Shown here: in pieces, positions 56,590 through 64,000 of the stretch
How positions within the stretch are numbered: the stretch's first letter is position 1
Layout: the number at the start of each line of letters is the position of its first letter
DNA from: Lolium rigidum
Lineage: Eukaryota > Streptophyta > Magnoliopsida > Poales > Poaceae
Assembly: GCF_022539505.1 (NCBI RefSeq)
Contig: NC_061514.1
Coordinates: 338,627,090-338,691,089 of the forward strand
Direction of reading: 5' to 3'
Length of the DNA: 64,000 nt
Notes under the pieces: generated by a model
The model's database searches: none
Told to the model about the DNA's origin: nothing
What the model saw: only the letters and a program-made list of their open reading frames with translations
Made by a program: the position numbers and the translations under genes

Positions 56590-58185
56590 TGATACGTCTC
56601 CGACGTATCGATAATTTCTTATGTTCCATGCCACATTATTGATGATATATACATGTTTTATGCATACTTTATGTCATATTTATGCATTTTCCGGCACTAA
56701 CCTATTAACGAGATGCCGAAGGGCCAGTTGTTGTTTTCTGCTGTTTTTGGTTTCAGAAATCCTAGTAAGGAAATATTCTCGGAATTGGACGCAATCAACG
56801 CCCAGGGTCCTATTTTTGCACGAAGCTTCCAGAAGACCGAAAGGGAAACGAAGTGAGGCGACGAGGCGGCGACACGCCAGGGCGGCGCGGCCCACCTCCT
56901 GGCCGCGCGGCCCTGTTGTGTGGGCCCCTCGCGTCGCCTCTTGACCTGCCCTTCCGCCTACATATAGTCTTCGTCGCGAAACCCCCGCATCGAGAGCCAC
57001 GATACGGAAAACCTTCCGAGACGCCGCCGCCGCCAATCCCACCTCGGGGATTCGGGAGATCGCCTCCGGCACCCTGCCGGAGAGAGGGTAATCATCTCCC
57101 GGAGGACTCTTCACCGCCATGGTCGCCTCCGGAGTGATGAGTGAGTAGTTCACCCTCGGACTATGGGTCCATAGCAGTAGCTAGATGGTCATCTTCTCCT
57201 CATGTGCTTCATTGCTCGGATCTTGTGAGCTGCCTAACATGATCAAGATCATCTATCCGTAATGCTATATGTTGTGTTTGTTGGGATCCGATGGATAGAG
57301 AATACTATGTTATGTTGATTATCAATCTATTATCTATGTGTTGTTTATGATCTTGCATGCTCTCCGTTATTAGTAGAGGCTCTGGCCAAGTTTTTACTCT
57401 TAACTCCAAGAGGGAGTATTTATGCTCGATAGTGGGTTCATGCCTCCATTAAATCCGGGACTGTGACAGAAAGTTCTAAGGTTGTGGATGTGTCTGTTGC
57501 CACTAGGGATAAAACATTGATGCTATGTCCGAGGATGTAGTTATTGATTACATTACGCACCATGCTTAATGCAATTGTCTCGTTGTTTGCAACTTAATAC
57601 CGGAAGGGGTTCGGATGATAACCTCGAAGGTGGACTTTTTAGGCATAGATGCATGCTGGATAGCGGTCTATGTACTTTGTCGTAATGCCCAATTAAATCT
57701 CACTATACTCATCATATCATGTATGTGCATGGTCATGCCCTCTCTATTTGTCAATTGCCCAACCGTAATTTGTTCACCCAACATGCTATTTATCTTATGG
57801 GAGAGACACCTCTAGTGAACTGTGGACCCCGGTCCATTCTTTTACATTGAATACAATCTATCGCAATATTTGTTCTACTAGTTTTCGCAAACAATCATCA
57901 TCCACACTATACATCTAATCCTTTGTTACAGCAAGCCGGTGAGATTGACAACCTCACTATTTCGTTGGGGCAAAGTACTTTGGTTGTGTTGTGCGAGGTT
58001 CCACGTTGGCGCCGGAATCCCTGGTGTTGCGCCGCACTACATCCCGCCGCCATCAACCTTCGACGTGCTTCTTGGCTCCTACTGGTTCGATTAAACCTTG
58101 GTTTCTTTCTGAGGGAAAACTTGCTACTGTACGCATCACAGCTTCCTCTTGGGGTTCCCAACGGACGTGTCGACTGCACGCATCA
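56590..58185 (+). repeat. 5' LTR of element D
   Basis: About 1596 bp, TGATACGTCTCCGACG to ...CACGCATCA. Homologous to 4432-5986 and 20087-21676. GC-rich inverted block at 56875-56940. ORFs 56621-56944, 57923-58339 and others are LTR or leader artefacts. Confidence 0.88.
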
Positions 58186-58196
58186 AGCTCTTTTTC

Positions 58197-58214
58197 TGGC
58201 GCCGTTGCCGGGGA
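58197..58214 (+). other. Primer binding site of element D
   Basis: TGGCGCCGTTGCCGGGGA, 11 bases after the LTR end. Confidence 0.85.
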
Positions 58215-58439
58215 GATCAAGACACGCTGCAAGGGGAGTCTCCACAATCCAATCTCTTTACTTTGTTTTTGTCTTGCTTTATTTTATTTACTTTCTTGTT
58301 TGCTGCATTATATCAAAACACAAAAAAATTAGTTGCTAGCTTTACTTTATTTACCGTCTTGCACTTTATAACAAAAACACACAAAAAATTAGTTACTTGC
58401 ATTTATTTTATCTAGTTTGCTTTATTTACTACTGCTAAA

Positions 58440-60535
58440 ATGGGTACTCCTGAAAATACTAAGTTATGTGACTTCACAACCACAAATAATAATGATTTCT
58501 TATGCACACCTATTGCTCCACCTGCTACTACAGCAGAATTCTTTGAAATTAAACCTGCTTTACTGAATCTTGTTATGAGAGAGCAATTTTCTGGTGTTAG
58601 TTCTGATGATGCTGCTGCCCATCTCAATAATTTTGTTGATTTGTGTGAAATGCAAAAGTATAAAGATGTAGATGGTGACATTATAAAATTAAAATTGTTT
58701 CCTTTCTCATTAAGAGGAAGAGCTAAAGATTGGTTGCTATCTCTGCCTAAGAATAGTATTGATTCATGGACTAAATGCAAGGATGCTTTTATTGGTAGAT
58801 ATTATCCCCCTGCTAAATTTATATCTTTGAGGAGTAGTATAATGAATTTTAAACAATTGGATAATGAGCATGTTGCACAAGCTTGGGAAAGAATGAAATC
58901 TTTGGTTAAAAATTGCCCAACCCATGGACTGACTACTTGGATGATCATCCAAACCTTTTATGCAGGACTGAACTTTTCTTCGCGGAACCTATTGGATTCA
59001 GCTGCTGGAGGTACCTTTATGGCCATCACTCTTGGTGAGGCAACAAAGCTTCTTGATAATATGATGATCAATTACTCTGAATGGCACACGGAAAGAGCTC
59101 CACAAGGTAAGAAGGTAAATTCTGTCGAAGAAACCTCCTCCTTGAGTGATAAGATTGATGCTATTATGTCTATGCTTGTGAATGATAGGACTAATGTTGA
59201 TCCTAATAATGTTCCATTAGCTTCATTGGTTGCCCTAGAAGAACATGTTGATGTAAACTTCATTAAAAATAATAATTTCAACAACAAAGCTTATCGGAAC
59301 AATTGTAGTAATAACTATAGGCCATATCCTTATAATAATGGTAATGGTTATGGTAATTCTTATGGGAATTCTTACAACAATAATAGGAACACACCCCCTG
59401 GACTTGAAGCTATGCTTAAAGAATTTATTAGTACACAAACTGCTTTTAACAAATACTGTTGAGGAAAAGCTCAATAAAATTGATATTCTCGCTTCTAAGG
59501 TTGATAGTCTTGCCTCCGATGTTGATCTTTTGAAATCGAAAGTTATGCCTAATAAGGATATTGAAAATAAAATTGTTACTACAGCAAATGCCATCCAAGT
59601 TAGAATTAATGAGAATATAAGATTAATGGCTGAATTGCATGCTAGGTGGGAAAGAGAAGAAAATGAAAAACTAGCTAAAGAGAATAATGTAGCTAAAGTT
59701 TGGACTATTACCACCACTAGCAATGCTAATGATTCACATGTTGCTACACCTCCTACTATCAATGGTAAAATAATTGGTGTTGGCAATGTTACTACTCCTA
59801 GTGCAAAGCGTGCAAAACTGCCTCGAAAGCTCGATAAAACTGCTGAAATTTTTTCCAACATTGGGGATGATGATCCCATTGCTTTAGATTATAATGGTTT
59901 GGATTTTGATGATTGCCACATCTCTGAAGTTATAAAGTTCTTACAAAAACTTGCTAAGAGTCCTAATGCTAGTGCTATAAACTTGGCTTTCACAAAACAT
60001 ATTACAAATGCTCTCATAAAAGCTAGAGAAGAGAAACTAGAACGTGAAGCTTCTATTCCTACGAAGCTAGAGGATGGTTGGGACCCCATCATTAAGATGA
60101 AGGTCAATGACTTTGATTGTAATGCTTTATGTGATCTTGGTGCAAGTATTTCTGTTATGCCTAAAAAAATCTATAATATGCTTGACTTGCCACCATTGAA
60201 AAATTGTTATTTGGATGTTAATCTTGTTGATAATGCTATAAAGAAACCTTTGGGGAGAATTGATAATGTTCGCATTACCGTTAACAATAACCTTGTCCCC
60301 GTTGATTTTGTTGTCTTGGATATTGAATGCAATGCATCTTGTCCCATTATATTGGGAAGACCTTTTCTTCGAACTCGTTGGAGCTATCATTGATATGAAG
60401 GAAGGTAATATTAAATATCAATTTCCTCTCAAGAAAGGTATGGAACACTTCCCTAGAAAGAGAATGAAGTTACCTTTTGATTCTATTATTAGAACAAGTT
60501 ATGATGTTGATACTTCGTCTCTTGATAATACTTGA
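58440..60535 (+). pseudogene. gag-aspartic protease of element D, two frameshifts
   Basis: ATG at 58440; the frame runs to 59462, shifts near 59450 into 59338-60393, and shifts again near 60375 into the last segment ending at 60535. Gag domain: ALLNLVMREQFSG, LFPFSLRGRAKDWLLSLP and a CPTHGLTTWMIIQTFYAGL block. Then come an Asn/Tyr/Gly-rich linker (59270-59390), a helical stretch (IDILASKVDSLASDVDLLKS) and a retropepsin-like domain with LCDLGAS, VPVDFVVLDIECN and ILGRPFLRT. The protein stops shortly after (YDVDTSSLDNT) with no reverse transcriptase. It is the best-kept copy of this ORF in the window; about 700 codons if the frame were continuous. Confidence 0.88.
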
Positions 60536-60545
60536 TACACACTTT

Positions 60546-60600
60546 CTGCGCCTAGCTGAAAGGCGTTAAAGAAAAGCGCTTATGGGAGACAACCCATTAT
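60546..60600 (+). other. Conserved box after the gag-protease stop (element D)
   Basis: CTGCGCCTAGCTGAAAGGCG, then AAAGAAAAGCGCTTATGGGA and GACAACCCAT, ten bases after the stop codon. Same block in A and B. Confidence 0.6.
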
Positions 60601-61454
60601 TTTACTTCTGCACTATATTTTATATTTGAGTCTTGGAAGTTGTTTAGTACTGTAGCAACCTCTCCTTATCTTTATTTTATTGCATTGTTGTGCCAAGTAA
60701 AGTCTTTGATAGTAAAGCCAATACTAGATTTGGATTGCTGCGCAGGAACAGATTTCTTGCTGTCACGAATTTGAGCAGTAGTCCCTGTAGAAAAATCCAA
60801 AAAATCTGCCAATTTACGTGCGTGATCCTCAGATATGTACGCAACTTTCATTCAATTTGGGCATTTTCATCTGAGCAAGTCTGGTGCCACTTTAAAATTC
60901 GTCTTTACGGACTGTTCTGTTTTGACAGATTCTGCCTTTTATTTCGTATTGCCTGTTTTGCTATGTTTGATGGATTTCTTTGTTCCATTAACTTTTAGTA
61001 GCTTTGTGCAATGTCCGGAAGTGTTAAGAATGATTATGTCACCTCTGAATATATGAATTATGCACTGACCCTCTAATGAGTTTGTTTCGAGTTTGGTGTG
61101 GAGGAAGTTTTCAAGGGTCAAGAGAGGAGGATGATACAATATGATCAAGAAGAGTGAAAAGTCAAAGCTTGGGGATGCCCCGTTGTTCATCCATGCATAT
61201 TTTAAGAAGACTCAAGCATCTAAGCTTGGGGATGCCCAAGGCATCCCCTTCTTCATCGACAACATTATCAGGTTCCTCCCCTGAAACTATATTTTATTCC
61301 ATCACATCTTATGTGCTTTACTTGGAGCGTCTGTTTGTTTTTGTTTTTGTTTTTGTTTGAATAAAATGGATCCTAGCATTCATTGTGGGAGAGAGACATG
61401 CTCCGCTGTTGCATATGGACAAATATGTCCTTAGGCTTTACTCATAGTATTCAT
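60601..61454 (+). other. 3' non-coding region of element D
   Basis: Matches the 3' regions of A (2004 down to about 1240) and B. Holds two AAGCTTGGGGATGCC boxes (61166-61180, 61223-61237) and the perfect inverted repeat 61228-61248. Ends at the N run. Confidence 0.7.
61228..61248 (+). other. Perfect 9-bp inverted repeat with 3-base loop
   Basis: GGGGATGCC CAA GGCATCCCC. The same hairpin is in A (1361-1381, loop TTG on the plus strand); B's copy (9810-9830) has one mismatched base pair. Confidence 0.8.
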
Positions 61455-61554
61455 NNNNNNNNNNNNNNNNNNNNNNNNNNNNNNNNNNNNNNNNNNNNNN
61501 NNNNNNNNNNNNNNNNNNNNNNNNNNNNNNNNNNNNNNNNNNNNNNNNNNNNNN
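61455..61554. other. Assembly gap, 100 N
   Basis: Exactly 100 unknown bases, a common placeholder for a gap of unknown size. Sequence on its two sides does not belong to the same element. Confidence 0.98.
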
Positions 61555-62574
61555 ATGCCTATGTCACCCACACCTTAAATGCAGGACAACGGAGACAATA
61601 ATCTGAAGTCGCCGCTCCCGCATCCACGCTGGCCCGCAGGCCCGCGCACCACATAGTCGAAGAGGAAGAAGGGAAAGCGTCGACCACACGAGTAGAACAA
61701 CCACCGACCTGGAAGGTGAAGCTCCACGAGGATGCTTCTAAGGAGGGGAGTGACGACCAAGAGCGCTGCCATCGCCATCAACTGAGGCCGCCTCTAAGGA
61801 GGGGAGTGACGATCGAGAGCGCCGCCATCACCAGCATCAACCGAGGCCGGTGTAGGGTTTTCACCCAGAGAACACCAAACCCGAAGTTGCGTCTGCGAGT
61901 CTGTCGTAGTCGAGGCTGACCAGCAACTCGCCGACGCCAACCACCCAAATCACTTTGCTGGTCCCTCCGACCGAAGGAACATCCAATGCGAGGCCCCAAT
62001 AGGCAAACGACGCAAGCACGCCGCACTCAGCCGGTCCCGCGTGGGATCTGTGATTTCCCCCGAAGAAACCTGGCGGAGTTGCGAGCGCACCACCTCAACG
62101 ACGCCTTCAAGAAGGATGCGGCACCTAGGGTGTTGCCATCATCAGTCTCGACCGATTATCGAGACAAGATTTCGCCCAACGATGAGTCGCAAGCCACACA
62201 CCCGCCCCCCAAGTGCTTGCCGGACCACCGTAGCCAACCTGCACGCAGACCAACCTACATGCAGGCCGCCAGCCCCACGCGCTCGACGATCTAAGGCCAC
62301 GGACGAAGCAAGGCACTGGGGCCAGGTCCGCTTCCCGTAGATCCACCTCCTAGCTCGACAAGATGAAGAAGACCACCATCCAGGGCCGTCGCCCCGAACC
62401 CTGGGTACCACGCGAAGCATAAGCCGAGTGAGAACCCACCAATAAAAATCGGCGAATGTCGATGATGCCGCCAGAGCTAGGTAGCTAGTCCCAGCGTCCA
62501 TCGCGCTGCCACACCATGGTCCCCATCACCACGTCGAGAATACCGATGTCCGGATCATCACCGATGCCCGCGAG
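61555..62574 (-). repeat. GC-rich dispersed repeat related to 36480-37650
   Basis: Shared words in the same order: GCGCACCAC(AT/CT)AGTCGAAG-like text (61635 and 36610), GAGGCCCCAATAGGCAA against GAGGACCCCAGCAGGCAA (61990 and 36724), and AAGATTTCGCCCAACGATGA against AAGACTTTCGCCCGGCAGAG (62165 and 36905). Also two internal copies of CTAAGGAGGGGAGTGACGA (61738 and 61794). No protein domain. Continues after the solo LTR at 63881. Confidence 0.6.
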
Positions 62575-63880
62575 TGATACATGCATTTTGTATCATCATT
62601 ATTGATACATATAGAGTTAGTTTTCATTTTATTTGCCTTCATACATTGTTATTTATGCATTTTTAGATGATTTTCGGGACTTTCCTACAGAGTCCACTTC
62701 ATTGGTATTTAATTCCCGGGAGGCAGAAAATCTCTTTTTTTGTATTTTATTTGTTTTAGCACGTTTTGGATCGCAAAAATTCAAGAAAAATTACCTGATC
62801 AATTTTTCACTCGAAGGATGGCCGTGAGCGAAAGAAACAAGTGATAAGGGCCACGACGTGCAGAAGAGACCAGGTAGCGCGGCCCAATTTCCTGGTCGCG
62901 CCACCTAGGTCCGTTCGTAGCTTGGACATCGTTTTGGCTCCCCTTTTATCCTAGACGCCCCGTTTCGCCCAAAAAACTAAGCCATATTTTTTCCGAGATT
63001 TATTGAGGCGGCGGTGGAGGCAAAAATCCTCTCATACTCTGGGAGACGGCAGATCCTGCTGCACCGGTGCCTTCGGTGAAGGGGAAAGTGACGCCATAGA
63101 CATAACCACTCCTCCTTAGCTTGAGAGGAGGCATCTCCATCAACATCTCCATCAGAACCAATATCACCACCATCTCCATCTACGAGATCGATGTCAACCC
63201 CCTCATAGTTTGTATTGTATTGAACCCCAAATACTATTTTTAGTGCTATTGCATGTTCGTGATTGGTACTTTGTCATTACTTGGTGGAGAGATTATATAT
63301 TCAGATTGTGTTGGAACCATTATGACTTTGGTTCATACCATGTTTGGCACTTGTGAGTAGTTCCGCTGCATTAGAGAGGTTTATGTCGGGGACCCTAAAT
63401 CTTATGGCTATGATGGGACATTGATGTCTTAATGATTCCTATATTTTCACATGAAAATGGCTCTGGGACCCATTATAAGGGGTGTATTTGCACATGCTTA
63501 TGGCTGCACCTAATTAAGGCTCCACTCCTAATTGAATAAATCTTGACAAAATATTTATCATGTTGTTTAGAATTCAGATGCTACTGAATCCATGCCGCCC
63601 TCGGAAACTTTAGTCTCATATAAGGACACACACTTGAGCTTGTCTTCTTGATGCATATAGGATTCGGATTTTCTCTCATCGCGAGCATTTACTTAGTTCC
63701 TATTTACTTTCCGCACTTTATTTTTATGCAAACTATATACCCAAAAACATCAAAACCGTTAATTTACTATTACTGCTTTCTTGTTATTTTGCTAACCAAG
63801 ACCTTCAGCTCCTCGTGGGTTCGAAACCTTTTTTTTATTGAGAGGTACTACAATTGATCTCCTGCACTTGGGAGCCATCG
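62575..63880 (+). repeat. Solo LTR with 5-bp target duplication
   Basis: Starts TGATACATGCATTTTG (62575) and ends CACTTGGGAGCCATCG (63880; the terminal CA appears mutated to CG). GCGAG flanks it at 62570-62574 and 63881-63885. The near-terminal GGGTTCGAAACC and TGAGAGGTACTACAATTGAT text is typical of Athila-like LTR ends. No internal region adjoins either side. Confidence 0.8.
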
Positions 63881-63885
63881 GCGAG

Positions 63886-64000
63886 ATAGTCACTGAAGCA
63901 ACTAGAGCGAGCATGTGCAACTACCACCGTGCGGGAACCGAAGCACACAACCACCTTATTCCTCCACGCAGCAATACGAGAAAATCGCCGCACCGCCACG
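63886..64000. repeat. Continuation of the GC-rich dispersed repeat
   Basis: Picks up after the solo LTR; AACTACCACCGTGCGGGAAC and AAATCGCCGCACCGCCACG suit the composition of 61555-62574. Runs off the window. Confidence 0.4.

Larger units (their letters stand above)
56590..61454 (+). mobile_element. Element D: Athila-type retrotransposon, plus strand, 3' end lost in the assembly gap
   Basis: 5' LTR 56590-58185, primer site 58197-58214, gag-protease 58440-60535, then 3' region to the N run. Inserted into the protease ORF of E; left flank CTCCT (56585-56589) is the candidate 5-bp duplication. Same family as A and B. The 3' LTR is not in the window. Confidence 0.85.

Overview
This is a gene-poor, repeat-dense stretch of a large grass genome, most likely Triticeae (wheat, barley or Aegilops type). 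The inference rests on nested Ty3/gypsy LTR elements of the Athila kind, a BARE/WIS/Angela-like copia element, CACTA elements starting CACTAGTAGAAA, plant splice signals and one class III peroxidase gene. Family names below come from recognition, not from a search.

Layout. 1-26880 is a nested minus-strand stack. Tekay-like gypsy debris (21677-26880) is interrupted by Athila-type element B (7121-21676). B's leader carries a complete copia element (11491-20071, target duplication GCCAG on both sides). B's 3' LTR is broken by LTR fragment C (5987-7120), which is in turn abutted by element A (1-5986, running off the window). 26880-30335 is low-information sequence with a GC-rich minisatellite. 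30336-37741 is a second stack: a 5'-truncated LINE with a 21-bp target duplication, holding a 7-kb CACTA element (30639-37703, TCA duplication). The CACTA carries an intron-containing second-ORF gene with a Ulp1-type protease domain and a captured 4CL-like gene fragment, and its right terminus is split by a LINE-like insertion. 38097-40250 is a copia relic between two diverged direct repeats. 40655-42459 holds the only clear host gene, a peroxidase with a Pro/Ser-rich extensin-like N-terminal region and a reading-frame problem. 42881-43701 is a non-autonomous hAT element with a perfect 8-bp target duplication. 43710-49002 is a repeat-rich block with several degenerate tandem families and no recognised gene. 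49003-50338 is the front of a second CACTA, cut off inside its transposase by an Athila-type element E (50339-56589). E is itself cut by element D (56590-61454, plus strand). A 100-N gap (61455-61554) follows, then a GC-rich dispersed repeat containing a solo LTR (62575-63880, GCGAG duplication).

How the parts relate. Elements A, B and D are one family, and E is a related one. All have a gag or gag-protease ORF but show no reverse transcriptase or integrase between the protease and the 3' region, so they look non-autonomous. B has kept the family's leader, downstream box and C-terminal residues but has an unrelated gag-like body. The two CACTAs carry complementary halves of a CACTA gene set: CACTA1 has the second ORF and CACTA2 the transposase N-terminus. 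The host-gene contribution is small: the peroxidase (probably cell wall) and possibly a weak ORF at 27825. No tRNA, rRNA, CRISPR or bacterial-type operon was seen.
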